Shown here: piece after piece, positions 28,947 through 39,385 of the stretch
How the letters are laid out: each line of letters begins with the position of its first letter
Position numbering within the stretch: position 1 is the stretch's first letter
DNA from: Lysobacter sp. KIS68-7
GTDB lineage: Bacteria; Pseudomonadota; Gammaproteobacteria; Xanthomonadales; Xanthomonadaceae
DNA: 64,000 bases
Assembly: GCF_021284745.1 (NCBI RefSeq)
Contig: NZ_CP089925.1
Location: forward strand, 62,001-126,000
Direction: 5' to 3'
Made by a program: the position numbers and the translations under genes
The notes under the pieces: generated by a model
What the model was told of the DNA's origin: nothing
Seen by the model: the letters and a program-made list of their open reading frames with translations, nothing else
Database searches by the model: none

Positions 28947-29723
28947 ATGGAAAAGAACATGCTGAAGATCGACAACCTCCGCGTCCGCGTCGCCGGCCGC
29001 GAAATCCTCAAGGGCCTCTCGCTCGAAGTCGCACCGGGGCAGGTGCACGCGATCATGGGCCCCAACGGCGCGGGCAAGTCCACGCTGGGCAACATCCTCG
29101 CCGGGCGCGACGGTTATGAAGTCGTCGAAGGCACCGTGACCTTCGAAGGCCGCGACCTGCTCGCGCAGGAACCGGAAGCGCGCGCCGCCGAAGGCGTCTT
29201 CCTCGCCTTCCAGTACCCGGTCGAAATCCCGGGCGTGAACAACACCTATTTCCTGCGTTCGGCGCTCAATGCGCAACGCAAGGCGCGTGGGCAGCAGGAA
29301 CTGGATTCGATGCAGTTCCTCAAGCTCGTGCGCGAAAAGCTCGCCGTGCTGCACCTGAAGGACGACCTGCTGCATCGCGGCGTCAACGAAGGCTTTAGCG
29401 GCGGCGAGAAGAAGCGCAACGAAATCTTCCAGCTCGCGGTGCTCGAACCGAAGCTCGCGATCCTCGATGAAACGGACTCGGGCCTGGACATCGACGCCCT
29501 GCGCAACGTCGCCGACGGCGTGAATGCCTTGCGCGCGCCGGACCGCGCCTTCCTGGTGATCACGCATTACCAGCGCCTGCTGGACTACATCAAGCCGGAC
29601 GTCGTGCACGTGTTGTCCGACGGCCGCATCGTCGAAACCGGCGGGCCGGAACTCGCGCTGGAACTCGAGCAGCACGGCTACGCCTGGCTCGCCGATCGCA
29701 AGGCGCCGGAGGCCGCTGCCTGA
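28947..29723 (+). CDS. sufC: Fe-S cluster assembly ATPase SufC
   Basis: The ABC-type ATPase of the SufBCD complex, 258 residues. Walker A is GPNGAGKST (38-46), the signature is FSGGEKKRNE, Walker B is LAILDETDSGLD and the switch His lies in LVITHYQRLL. ATG at 28947 is given, but ATG at 28959 (MLKIDNLRV) is the usual family start and has GGAAAAG just upstream, so the first four residues are uncertain. Its stop overlaps the sufD start as TGATG. Confidence 0.97.
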   Translation: MEKNMLKIDNLRVRVAGREILKGLSLEVAPGQVHAIMGPNGAGKSTLGNILAGRDGYEVVEGTVTFEGRDLLAQEPEARAAEGVFLAFQYPVEIPGVNNTYFLRSALNAQRKARGQQELDSMQFLKLVREKLAVLHLKDDLLHRGVNEGFSGGEKKRNEIFQLAVLEPKLAILDETDSGLDIDALRNVADGVNALRAPDRAFLVITHYQRLLDYIKPDVVHVLSDGRIVETGGPELALELEQHGYAWLADRKAPEAAA

Positions 29724-30955
29724 TGAGCGCTTTGCTGGAATCGCTGGCGCAGGGTTTCGACGGCGACGCGGCGCGTCGCGCGATGCTCGATGCGGTGCTG
29801 CGCGAAGGCCTCCCGAAGCCACGCAGCGAAGCGTGGAAGTACACGGCGTTGCGTGCGCTGGAACGGCGGACGTTTGCGCCTGCGCAGGGCGCGCCCATCG
29901 AGCCGGGACTGCTCGCGACGATGGACGGGCCGCGCATCGTGTTCGTCAATGGCATGTTCGATGCGCAGGCGTCGAAGCTCGATGCATTGCCGGCGGGTGT
30001 GTGCTTGCAGGCCGGCGTGGTGGACGGTGAAGCGCCGGCGGCGCATGCCGACCTCGTGTTCGCCGGACTCAATGCGGCACTCTCACGCACCGGCGTGATG
30101 TTGCAAGTGGCGGCTGGCGCGCGGATCGACGCACCGCTGCATCTGGTGTTCGTCGGTGCGCCGACCGGGGCCGACCAGGCCTGGCACCTGCGCCATGCGC
30201 TCGAAGTGGGCCAACACGCTGAGGTTTGCGTGGTCGAACACCACCTCGCCGCCGGGGCGCACGCGCATCTCGGCACCGTGTCGATGTCGGTGGACCTCGC
30301 GCGCGGCGCCCAGCTCGCGCACCTGCGCGTGCAGGATGAATCGGCGGGCGCCACCTTGTTCGTGCGCACGGACGCGAAGCTCGCGGAAGACGCGCGTTAT
30401 CGCAGGCTGGACCTGGAACTCGGCGGCGCGATGACGCGGCACGAGTTCGGTTGCCGCTTGCTGGGCACGAATGCGGTGGTGCAGGCGGACGGTGCGCTGC
30501 TCGGCGCGGGCCGTCGCCACGTCGACACGCGCCTGGACATCGATCACGTCGCCGGCGATACGCGTTGCGACCTCACCTGGCGTGGCCTCGCCGCGGACCG
30601 CAGCCGCGTGGTGCTGCACGGCGGCATCCGCATTCGCGCGGGCGCCGACGGCAGCGCGGCCTCCCTGTCAAGCAAGAACCTGTTGCTGTCCGACCAGGCG
30701 GAGATCGACGCGCAGCCCGTGCTCGAAATCCATGCCGACGAAGTCCAGGCGGCGCACGGTGCGGCCGTGGGCGGGCTGGATCCGACTGCGCTGTTCTACC
30801 TGCGCTCGCGCGGCCTGCCGGCCGATGAGGGGCGCAAGCTGTTGACGCGGGCCTTCGTGCGCGATGTGTTGTCCGGCGTCGATGCGCGCCTGCGCCCGAT
30901 CGCCGAAGGCGCGCTGGATCGCGCGCTCGCCACCGCACTGGAGCGGACCGCATGA
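29723..30955 (+). CDS. sufD: Fe-S cluster assembly protein SufD
   Basis: A 410-residue SufB homologue that pairs with SufB in the scaffold and helps deliver iron. The N-terminal third is divergent, and the beta-helix core shows GGLDPTALFYLRSRGLP, with DEVQAAHGAAVG containing the His conserved at the SufB-SufD interface. The ATG overlaps the sufC stop by one base, and the 3' end overlaps sufS by four, supporting coupled translation. Confidence 0.95.
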   Translation: MSALLESLAQGFDGDAARRAMLDAVLREGLPKPRSEAWKYTALRALERRTFAPAQGAPIEPGLLATMDGPRIVFVNGMFDAQASKLDALPAGVCLQAGVVDGEAPAAHADLVFAGLNAALSRTGVMLQVAAGARIDAPLHLVFVGAPTGADQAWHLRHALEVGQHAEVCVVEHHLAAGAHAHLGTVSMSVDLARGAQLAHLRVQDESAGATLFVRTDAKLAEDARYRRLDLELGGAMTRHEFGCRLLGTNAVVQADGALLGAGRRHVDTRLDIDHVAGDTRCDLTWRGLAADRSRVVLHGGIRIRAGADGSAASLSSKNLLLSDQAEIDAQPVLEIHADEVQAAHGAAVGGLDPTALFYLRSRGLPADEGRKLLTRAFVRDVLSGVDARLRPIAEGALDRALATALERTA

Positions 30956-32190
30956 GCACCGTCGCCTCCCCCGCCGGCCTGGACTGGGCGCGCGTGCGCG
31001 CCGATTTCCCGTTGCTGCATCGCGAGGTGCACGGCAAGCCGCTGGTGTATTTCGATTCGGCGAACACGGGGCAGAAGCCGGCCGCGGTGATCGAAGCGGT
31101 GGATGCGTTCTATCGCCGCCACAACGCCAACGTCAGCCGCGCGGTGCATGCGCTCGGCATGGAAGCGACGGAAGCCTACGAGGGCACGCGCGAGCGCCTC
31201 GCACGCCACGTCAACGTCGCGGCCGAAGACCTCGTCCTGACCAGCGGCACGACCTTCGCCCTGAACCTGGTCGCGTATTCGTTCGGCCTGCCGCGCCTGA
31301 AGACCGGCGACGTCGTGCTGCTCACGCGCATGGAACACCACGCCAACATCGTGCCCTGGCAGCTGATCTGCGAGCGCACCGGCGCGACGATCCGCGTGGC
31401 GGAACTGCTGCCCGACGGCTCGCTCGACCTCGACGCGCTGTACGCGGCGATGACGCCCGAGGTGAAGATCCTCGGCGTGGCGCACGTCTCCAACGTGCTC
31501 GGCACGATCAACCCGGTGGCCGCGATCTGCCGCGAGGCGCGCAAGCGCGGCATCGCCACCGTCATCGACGGCTCCCAGGCACTGCCGCACATGGCCGTCG
31601 ACGTCGCCGCCATCGGTTGCGATTTCTATGCCTTCACCGGCCACAAGATGTGCGGGCCCACGGGCACCGGCGCACTGTGGGGACGGCGCGAACACCTCGC
31701 CGCCATGCCGCCGTTCCTCGGCGGCGGCGAGATGATCAAGGAAGTGCGTTACGAGGGGACGATCTTCAACGACCCGCCGCACCGCTTCGAAGCGGGCACG
31801 CCGAACATCGCCGGCCACGTCGGCCTCGGCGCGGCCGTGGGTTACCTGGACGGCATCGGCATGGCCGCGATCGCAGCCCGCGAGGCTGCGTTGCTCGCGC
31901 ACCTGACCGAAGAGATGCAGCAAGTCGACGGCCTGCGCATCCTCGGCACCGCGGCGGACAAGGCGGCGGTCGTGTCCTTCCTGGTGGAAGGCGCGCATGC
32001 ACACGACCTGGCGACCCTGCTGGACCTGGAGGGCGTGGCCGTGCGCTCGGGCCACCACTGCGCGCATCCGCTCATGCGCTTCTTCGGCGTCCCGGCCACC
32101 TGCCGCGCTTCGCTCGCGTTCTACAACACGCACGAGGAAATCGAGGCCTTCGCCGCGGCCCTGCGCAAGGTGCGCCGCCTGCTCGGCTAG
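30952..32190 (+). CDS. sufS: Cysteine desulfurase SufS
   Basis: A group II PLP-dependent cysteine desulfurase, 412 residues, that supplies persulfide sulfur for cluster assembly. The PLP lysine is Lys232 (TGHKMCGPTG) and the persulfide-carrying cysteine is Cys370 (RSGHHCAHPLM). The N-terminal motif reads DSANTGQKP, a variant of the common DSAASAQKP. No sufE or sufU follows, so the usual sulfur acceptor must lie elsewhere. It overlaps sufD as ATGA. Confidence 0.96.
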   Translation: MSTVASPAGLDWARVRADFPLLHREVHGKPLVYFDSANTGQKPAAVIEAVDAFYRRHNANVSRAVHALGMEATEAYEGTRERLARHVNVAAEDLVLTSGTTFALNLVAYSFGLPRLKTGDVVLLTRMEHHANIVPWQLICERTGATIRVAELLPDGSLDLDALYAAMTPEVKILGVAHVSNVLGTINPVAAICREARKRGIATVIDGSQALPHMAVDVAAIGCDFYAFTGHKMCGPTGTGALWGRREHLAAMPPFLGGGEMIKEVRYEGTIFNDPPHRFEAGTPNIAGHVGLGAAVGYLDGIGMAAIAAREAALLAHLTEEMQQVDGLRILGTAADKAAVVSFLVEGAHAHDLATLLDLEGVAVRSGHHCAHPLMRFFGVPATCRASLAFYNTHEEIEAFAAALRKVRRLLG

Positions 32191-32224
32191 ACTGGCGACC
32201 CTGTCGACCGACGAGGGCTGCCCG

Positions 32225-32485
32225 GTGAGCGAAGACGTCGCCGCACTGCTGCGGGAGATCCGCGACAACCAACGCCAGGCGATCGCGCTGCAGCGCGAAC
32301 ACATGGCGATGTACGCCAAGCAGCTCGAGCGCGTGGAGCGCATCAACGACAAGGCCGAAGCGCTGCAGTCGCGCGCTGCGCGCACGGTGAAGTACGCCAT
32401 GTGGTTGTTGCCCGTGGTCCTCGTGCTCCTGCTCATGATCGGTTGGCCTTACCTCCGTTACCTGTGGTGGTGGATCTCGCAATGA
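32225..32485 (+). CDS. Small coiled-coil single-pass membrane protein
   Basis: An 86-residue protein starting at GTG 32225 (GAGGG upstream). Residues 8-53 are a charged amphipathic helix likely to form a coiled coil (LREIRDNQRQAIALQREH, KQLERVERINDKAEAL). Residues 59-80 are one strongly hydrophobic helix ending YLWWWISQ. It fits the operon by position: 34 bases after sufS and overlapping the next gene by four bases. I do not recognise the family. Confidence 0.72.
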   Translation: MSEDVAALLREIRDNQRQAIALQREHMAMYAKQLERVERINDKAEALQSRAARTVKYAMWLLPVVLVLLLMIGWPYLRYLWWWISQ

Positions 32486-33006
32486 GTGCATTGATGTTCC
32501 GCGCCGCGACGGCGGCCGACCTGGACGCGCTGGTCGCGCTCGTGACCTCGGCCTATCGCGGCGACGTGAGTAAACAGGGCTGGACGACCGAAGCCGACTT
32601 CCTCGAAGGCAACCGCATCGATCGCGACGTGCTGCTGCGCGACATCGAACGTCCGCGCAGCCGCGTACTCATCGCCGAACGCGACGGCGACCTGATCGCC
32701 TGCGCGCACGTGTGCGAAGACGATGGCGCCGGTTATTTCGGCATGTTCTCCGTCACGCCCACCCTGCAGGGCGGCGGCATCGGCAAGGCCTTGCTGGCCG
32801 AATCCGAGCGCATCGTGCGCGACGAGTGGGCGCTGCCCGCGATGCGCATGACCGTCATCGACATCCGCGACGAACTCATCGCGTTCTACGAACGCCGCGG
32901 CTACGCGCTCACCGGCGTCAAGAAGCCCTTCCCCTACGGCGATCCGCGCTTCGGCATTCCCACGCGCGACGACCTGCGCTTCGAAATCATGGAGAAGCCC
33001 CTGTGA
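32482..33006 (+). CDS. GNAT-family N-acetyltransferase
   Basis: A 174-residue GNAT enzyme with motif A (GMFSVTPTLQGGGIGKALL), the acetyl-CoA-binding Q/RxxGxG/A present as QGGGIG, and the motif B segment FYERRGYALTG. The ATG at 32482 overlaps the preceding stop as ATGA, and its own stop overlaps the Rieske gene (GTGA). Acceptor unknown; its place in a coupled suf-tail operon is the only functional hint. Confidence 0.88.
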   Translation: MSALMFRAATAADLDALVALVTSAYRGDVSKQGWTTEADFLEGNRIDRDVLLRDIERPRSRVLIAERDGDLIACAHVCEDDGAGYFGMFSVTPTLQGGGIGKALLAESERIVRDEWALPAMRMTVIDIRDELIAFYERRGYALTGVKKPFPYGDPRFGIPTRDDLRFEIMEKPL

Positions 33007-33326
33007 GCGACGGCTGGGTGCGCGTCTGCGCGACCGCCGAATTGTTGCCGGGCGAATCGAAGGTGGCCTGGGACGGTGACACCGCCATCGTGGTGTTCAA
33101 CTACGACGGCGATTTCTACGCACTCGAGGATCGTTGCTCGCACGAGGATTTCGATTTGTCCTCGGGGCCCTTCGACGGCGACGAAGCGACGATCGAATGC
33201 GTGCTGCACGGTTCCAAGTTCGACGTGCGCGACGGCCGCGCGCTCAATGCGCCCGCCTATGCGCCCGTCCCCAAGTTCCCGGTGAAGGTGGAAGACGGGG
33301 CCGTCTGGACCCGCGATGACCGCTGA
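33003..33326 (+). CDS. Rieske-type ferredoxin
   Basis: A 107-residue single Rieske domain with both cluster motifs: CSH (Cys45, His47) in DRCSHEDFDLS and CVLH (Cys66, His69) in CVLHGSKFDVRDG. It resembles the small ferredoxin subunits of non-haem iron oxygenases, but no oxygenase or reductase gene is adjacent. GTG at 33003 overlaps the GNAT stop. As the last gene of the suf transcript it may be a client or an electron donor; that is inference. Confidence 0.9.
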   Translation: MSDGWVRVCATAELLPGESKVAWDGDTAIVVFNYDGDFYALEDRCSHEDFDLSSGPFDGDEATIECVLHGSKFDVRDGRALNAPAYAPVPKFPVKVEDGAVWTRDDR

Positions 33327-33357
33327 TCGGCGGGTCTCGCCGATCTCGGCGATTGCA

Positions 33358-33381
33358 TTTGCGAATCGTTCTCATTAGCAT
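33358..33381 (+). promoter_or_regulatory. Fur box upstream of the TonB receptor
   Basis: TGCGAAT-C-GTTCTCA (33360-33374) matches the 7-1-7 inverted Fur core TGATAAT-N-ATTATCA at 10 of 14 positions. It lies in an AT-rich patch about 50 bases ahead of the receptor gene, the expected place for iron repression. Confidence 0.75.
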
Positions 33382-33429
33382 GGTCTGGCTGCGGCAACTG
33401 CCGCCTACGACAACCGCTTTGAGGACGTC

Positions 33430-35571
33430 ATGCCCCACTCCCCCCTGCGCGCAGCCCCCCTCGCGCTCGCACTCGCCATCGCCCTGTCCCCCGCCGCCCA
33501 CGCCGCCGAGGACCCCGCCGTCCCGCGCAAGCCGACCGAACTCGACAAGGTGGAAGTCATCGGCAAGGCCGACGCCTATGTGGTGCCCGAATCGTCCACG
33601 GCGACCAAGACCCCCACGCCGCTGCGCGACACCCCGCAGTCGATCACCGTCGTCACCCAGCAGCTGATCCGCGACCAGGCGATGCAGAACATGGCCGACG
33701 TGGTGCGCTACGTGCCGGGCGTGACCATGGCGCAGGGCGAAGGCAACCGCGACACGCCCGTGCTGCGCGGCAACAGCTCGACCTCCGACATGTACGTCGA
33801 CGGCATGCGCGACGACGTGCAGTACCTGCGCGACCTCTACAACATCGATCGCGTCGAAGCGCTCAAGGGCCCGAACGCGATGATCTTCGGTCGCGGCGGT
33901 TCCGGTGGCGTGATCAACCGCGTGACCAAGCAGGCCGACTGGAAGACCGTGCGCGAGGTTTCCGCGCAGTTCGGCTCCTGGAACAAGCGTCGCGTCGCCG
34001 CCGACTTCGGCCAGGCCATCAACGACACCGCCGCGTTCCGCGTCACCGGCATGTTCGAGGATTCGGAAAGCTACCGCGACGATTACGACGCGCGTCGCTG
34101 GGGCGTGAACCCCACCCTGTCGCTGTCCGTCGGTGAGAACACCGCAGTGACGCTGGGTTACGAACACTTCGAAGACGATCGCGTCGCCGATCGCGGCCAG
34201 CCCTCGGAGCCCGCCGTGTTCAACGGGACCCGCATCAAGATCGATGCCGATCCGTCGACGTTCTTCGGCGACCCCGCGCGCAGCGACGTCACCGCCGACG
34301 TGGATGCCTTCACCGCCCTGGTCGAACACGACTTCGGCGGGGGCGCGACGCTGCGCAACCGCACGCGCATCGCCGACTACGACAAGTTCTACCAGAACGT
34401 GTTCCCGGGTGCGGTCGACCCCACGCGCACGCAGGTGGCCATCTCGGCCTACAACAACGCCACGCAGCGCACCAACGTCTTCAACCAGACCGACCTGATC
34501 TGGAACGCGACCACCGGCAGCGTGCACCACACGCTGCTGGCCGGCGCCGAACTCGGCCACCAGAAGAACGACAACCTGCGCTTCACCGGCTTCTTCGGCG
34601 CACCGGGTTCGACGGCCACCTCCGTGCTCGTCCCGCTCGGCAACCCGCGTTACACCGGCCCCATCGATTGGCGCCAGTCCGCGACCGACGCGCGCAACCA
34701 CAGCGTCGCCAACGTCGCCGCGCTGTACGTGCAGGACCAGCTCGAGTTCTCGCCGCACTGGCAGGCCATCGTGGGCCTGCGCTACGACCGGTTCGACGTC
34801 GACTTCACCAACAAGCGGCTCGACGAAGGCAATCCGAACCGCAATCTCTCCAGCACCGACAACCTGTGGTCGCCGCGCGCGGGCCTGGTGTACAAGCCGA
34901 TCGAACCGGTCTCGATCTACGCCAGCTACAGCATCGCCTACCAGCCGCGCGCCGGCGAACAGCTCGCCTCGCTCTCGCCGACCAACAAGGCCTTCGATCC
35001 GGAGAAGTTCACCAACTACGAAATCGGCGCGAAGTGGGACATCAGGCCGACGCTCGCGCTGACCGCGGCCGTCTACCAGCTGGACCGCACCAACGTCGTC
35101 GTGCCGAGCGCGGTCGATCCCACCGTCTCGGTGCTCGTCGACGGCCAGCGCGCCAAGGGCGTCGAAATCGGCCTCGCCGGCTCGCTCACGCAGTGGTGGC
35201 ACGTCATGGGCGGCTACGCCTGGCAGGACGGCGAAGTGCTCGCCGGCGCCGACAAGGGCAAGCGCCTGGCGCAGCTGCCGGAGAACACGTTCTCGCTGTG
35301 GAATCGTTTCGATATCGCCGAGAACTGGGGCGTCGGCTTCGGTGCGCAGTACCGCGACGACATCTTCGCGCAGCTCACCAACGCGGTGACGGCGAAGAGC
35401 TACACCCGTTACGATGCCGCCGTGTTCTTCGACGCGAACGACCACCTGTCGCTGCAGCTGAACCTCGAAAACCTGTTCGACAAGGAATACGTCGTCTCGG
35501 CGAACTCCGACAACAACATCATGCCCGGCTCGCCCCGCGCAGCGTCGGTCAGCCTGCGCTACAAGTTCTGA
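33430..35571 (+). CDS. TonB-dependent siderophore receptor
   Basis: A 713-residue outer-membrane receptor: signal peptide to AAHAAE, TonB-box-like region (TELDKVEVIG), plug domain (LRDTPQSITVVTQQLIRDQ through GRGGSGGVINRVTK) and a 22-strand-type barrel ending in aromatic Phe (SLRYKF). It resembles the FhuA/FcuA ferrisiderophore group (DMYVDGMRDD, LYNIDRVEALKGPNAMIFGRG). GAGGA lies five bases before the ATG. The Fur box and the adjacent PepSY gene support iron uptake; the exact siderophore is unknown. Confidence 0.93.
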   Translation: MPHSPLRAAPLALALAIALSPAAHAAEDPAVPRKPTELDKVEVIGKADAYVVPESSTATKTPTPLRDTPQSITVVTQQLIRDQAMQNMADVVRYVPGVTMAQGEGNRDTPVLRGNSSTSDMYVDGMRDDVQYLRDLYNIDRVEALKGPNAMIFGRGGSGGVINRVTKQADWKTVREVSAQFGSWNKRRVAADFGQAINDTAAFRVTGMFEDSESYRDDYDARRWGVNPTLSLSVGENTAVTLGYEHFEDDRVADRGQPSEPAVFNGTRIKIDADPSTFFGDPARSDVTADVDAFTALVEHDFGGGATLRNRTRIADYDKFYQNVFPGAVDPTRTQVAISAYNNATQRTNVFNQTDLIWNATTGSVHHTLLAGAELGHQKNDNLRFTGFFGAPGSTATSVLVPLGNPRYTGPIDWRQSATDARNHSVANVAALYVQDQLEFSPHWQAIVGLRYDRFDVDFTNKRLDEGNPNRNLSSTDNLWSPRAGLVYKPIEPVSIYASYSIAYQPRAGEQLASLSPTNKAFDPEKFTNYEIGAKWDIRPTLALTAAVYQLDRTNVVVPSAVDPTVSVLVDGQRAKGVEIGLAGSLTQWWHVMGGYAWQDGEVLAGADKGKRLAQLPENTFSLWNRFDIAENWGVGFGAQYRDDIFAQLTNAVTAKSYTRYDAAVFFDANDHLSLQLNLENLFDKEYVVSANSDNNIMPGSPRAASVSLRYKF

Positions 35572-35599
35572 GCCCCAACCTCCACGCCTGGACCCACCG

Positions 35600-36211
35600 A
35601 TGCAAGCCACCGTCGCCACCACGCCCCGACGTTCCGCCGCCACTTACCGATGGATCCGCCAGATCCACCTGTGGATCGGCGCATGGGGTGCATTGGCGGC
35701 GGTGATCTACGGCTTCACCGGGCTGGTGATGAACCATCGCTTCGGCGACAGCGCATGGTTCCAGGGCGACAGCGAAGATCGGGCGAAAGTGGCATTGGAA
35801 ATTCCGGCGCAGGCGCAGGCCTCGCCGGAGGCCCTGTCCTTGTGGCTGCGCGATACGCAGAAGCTCGACGCGCAGGTCATCCGCAAGAATCCGCAGACCT
35901 CGAAGTGGTCCCTCAGCGGCGGCAGCGCCACCGACGCGTGGTCGCTCGACTACACGCCCGGCAGCGCAAGTGCAGAGGTCAAGCACACGCGCCACGACAC
36001 GCTCGCCGCGTTCAACCGCCTGCACAAAGGCGTCGGCGGCGGCATCGGCTGGAAGATCCTCTCCGACAGCTTCGCCATCTGCATGTTGCTGCTCGGTCTG
36101 TCGGGCATCTGGATGTGGGCACGCGGCCGCAGCGCAAAGGACCTGGTGGTCAGCGTGCTCGGGGTTTCGCTGACGGCGATGCTCGTGGTGTTGCTGCCCG
36201 CGTTGCTGTAA
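35600..36211 (+). CDS. PepSY-associated membrane protein
   Basis: A 203-residue inner-membrane protein with an N-terminal helix (about 22-44, IHLWIGAWGALAAVIYGFTG), a periplasmic PepSY-like domain, and two C-terminal helices (about 158-175 and 184-203). The RxxHxWxG pattern and a second His in FNRLHKG suggest haem ligation, as in PepSY_TM ferrisiderophore reductases, but it is shorter than those. It lies 28 bases after the receptor and is probably co-transcribed. Confidence 0.82.
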   Translation: MQATVATTPRRSAATYRWIRQIHLWIGAWGALAAVIYGFTGLVMNHRFGDSAWFQGDSEDRAKVALEIPAQAQASPEALSLWLRDTQKLDAQVIRKNPQTSKWSLSGGSATDAWSLDYTPGSASAEVKHTRHDTLAAFNRLHKGVGGGIGWKILSDSFAICMLLLGLSGIWMWARGRSAKDLVVSVLGVSLTAMLVVLLPALL

Positions 36212-36216
36212 CGCGC

Positions 36217-36813
36217 TTACTTCGGGCGAAGCTGCACCAGCAACACTTCGCCGCCGCCATCGAGCACGTGCCGCAGGCGCGTATCGCCTGCGCGCAGCAA
36301 GGCGGTGTCGCCCGCCTGCAGCGACGGCAATCCCGAATCGTCCGCGAAGCGCGCCTGCCCCGCGAGAAGGTGCACCGCCCACGTCGTGCCGGCCTCTGCG
36401 AAGATCACCATCGGCCCCACCAGCGGGCGATGCCAGAGTTGCGCGTCGATCAGGTCGCGCCGCCACATCAGGTTGAAGTCCTGCGTAGCGCCGTCGATCA
36501 GTTCGCCGTGAACGCTGGCTTCGCCTGCGAAGCGCAATCGCCCGTGCGGCGGTTCCAGCGAATGCACGCCGCCTTCGTCGAAGCGCAGGCGCACGCCATT
36601 CCCCGAGAGCAGCACGATCTCGCGATCGATGCCGGGGAAACGCGAGAACGGCGCGTCCTGCTCGATCTCCGCGATCGACAGGCGCCACGCCCACTCACCG
36701 CCTTCGGGCTCCGCCGCGATCTCGCGCGTCCAGCCGGCGCCATTGCGCCAGCGCTCGCGGCGATATTCGTTCGCCGGAACGACGCGGGACAGCGCGGGCG
36801 CGAGCGTGCTCAT
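36217..36813 (-). CDS. HutD/Ves-family cupin protein
   Basis: A 198-residue cytoplasmic protein of the HutD/Ves family (YRRERWRNGAGWTREIA at the N-terminus, FSRFPGIDREIVLLSGNG, and DFNLMWRR). Some members sit in histidine-utilisation operons, but no hut gene is nearby. The ATG at 36813 starts the conserved region. Its stop is five bases from the convergent PepSY gene. Biochemical role unknown. Confidence 0.85.
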   Translation of the reverse strand: MSTLAPALSRVVPANEYRRERWRNGAGWTREIAAEPEGGEWAWRLSIAEIEQDAPFSRFPGIDREIVLLSGNGVRLRFDEGGVHSLEPPHGRLRFAGEASVHGELIDGATQDFNLMWRRDLIDAQLWHRPLVGPMVIFAEAGTTWAVHLLAGQARFADDSGLPSLQAGDTALLRAGDTRLRHVLDGGGEVLLVQLRPK

Positions 36814-36885
36814 GCCCAAAAGGTTACGCGCGAAGCGAGGCAAAAGGGCAAGGGCCGGCACCGTCCTTTGCGACGGCCCCTGCAC

Positions 36886-36925
36886 GACGTCCCGCCCAAC
36901 GACCGCCCGCGGCCGCCGGGACGTC
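36886..36925 (-). terminator. Hairpin downstream of the ComEA-like gene
   Basis: Nine-base perfect arms gacgtcccg (36886-36894) and cgggacgtc (36917-36925) enclose a GC-rich 22-base loop that can fold further. No T-run follows. Confidence 0.35.
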
Positions 36926-36939
36926 ACCTGGTGCTTCGG

Positions 36940-37272
36940 TCAGGGCGTGGCCGACGCCGCCGCGGCCGGCTTCTTCGCCGCCCCGCCTCCCGCCCCGAGG
37001 TCGATGCGGTCGCGGTTCTTCTCGACCGTCTTGAGCCCGATGCCCTTGACCTGCGCGAGCTGTTCGAGGCTCTTATACGGCCCGTTCGCCGTGCGGTGCG
37101 CCACGATGGCCTCGGCCTTCGACGGGCCGATGTTGACCAGCACGCGGTCGATGGTCGCCGCGTCGGCGGTGTTGATGTCCACCTTGTCCGAGGTGGCCGC
37201 CTGGGCCGCGAAGGCCACGGCGAGCACGAGCGACTGCAGGACGAGGGCGGTGTGTTTGACGAACGAACGCAT
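36940..37272 (-). CDS. ComEA-like helix-hairpin-helix protein
   Basis: A 110-residue exported protein: signal peptide (MRSFVKHTALVLQSLVLAVAFAAQA) followed by a tandem helix-hairpin-helix domain (VDINTADAATIDRVLVNIGPSKA, LEQLAQVKGIGLKTVEKN) typical of the DNA-binding part of ComEA. The tail is Ala/Lys-rich. In naturally competent Gram-negative bacteria such proteins pull incoming DNA into the periplasm. No other competence genes are in view. Confidence 0.88.
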   Translation of the reverse strand: MRSFVKHTALVLQSLVLAVAFAAQAATSDKVDINTADAATIDRVLVNIGPSKAEAIVAHRTANGPYKSLEQLAQVKGIGLKTVEKNRDRIDLGAGGGAAKKPAAAASATP

Positions 37273-37435
37273 GTGGGGGCTCTCCCTGGAAATGGCCTGC
37301 GCGGCGGGATGCCGGCGGCAAGACCATGGTCCGATCCGGCCCGCCGCCGCCCCATCGGGCTTTCCCGCCCGCCCGCTTCGGTGTTCCTCGCGCCCGCGTG
37401 TAAGGAATGTCTGAAGCCGACCGCCGCCGGGGCGG

Positions 37436-37441
37436 TAGAAT
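37436..37441 (+). promoter_or_regulatory. Probable -10 box of the M20 peptidase gene
   Basis: TAGAAT followed by CGCGGG, 33 bases before the ATG; same pattern as other -10 candidates in this window. Confidence 0.5.
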
Positions 37442-37473
37442 CGCGGGTCTTTCCCGCACGCCAGGATCCACGC

Positions 37474-38976
<1,503 letters not shown>

Positions 38977-39103
38977 CCCCGGCTCCTGGATCGCCCCGGA
39001 ACACCCCCGGGGCACGGGGCCGGGCCCGGCCCCCAATGCTGCGCCGCACACCCCGTTAGCATCCCCTCCCGGCGCCATCCGGCGCCCCTAGTGGAGGGGA
39101 ACC

Positions 39104-39364
39104 ATGTTCGACGGACTCCTGATGTACATCGTGGGTGGTGCGGTCATCGGCATCCTGGCGCGCTTCTTCAAGCCCGGCGCGGATCCGATGGGCTGGATCA
39201 TGACCATCGTGCTCGGCGCGCTGGGTGCGGCGGCGGGTGGTTACATCGCAGGGATGCTCGCCATCACCAACACGATGATGGTCTGGGGCATCGCGATCCT
39301 TGCCGCGATCGTGCTGCTGTTCCTCTGGGAAGCGATCCGCGGCAAACGCCCGCGCACGGCCTGA
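39104..39364 (+). CDS. GlsB/YeaQ/YmgE-family membrane protein
   Basis: An 86-residue protein made almost entirely of three hydrophobic helices with Gly-rich packing (GGAVIGILARFFKPGADPMGWIMTI and GALGAAAGGYIAGML), the pattern of transglycosylase-associated, stress-induced inner-membrane proteins. It has a strong ribosome site, GGAGGGG, and an intrinsic terminator after it, so it is probably monocistronic. Confidence 0.9.
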   Translation: MFDGLLMYIVGGAVIGILARFFKPGADPMGWIMTIVLGALGAAAGGYIAGMLAITNTMMVWGIAILAAIVLLFLWEAIRGKRPRTA

Positions 39365-39385
39365 GCCCTCGCCCCTGTTCCGGAG

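Noticed and set aside
33003-33326. Ring-hydroxylating dioxygenase system
   Set aside because: Only a single Rieske ferredoxin is present; no oxygenase subunits or reductase accompany it.
33244-35643. 799-codon frame opposite the TonB receptor
   Set aside because: Antisense shadow; repetitive Val/Gly/Ala/Arg composition.
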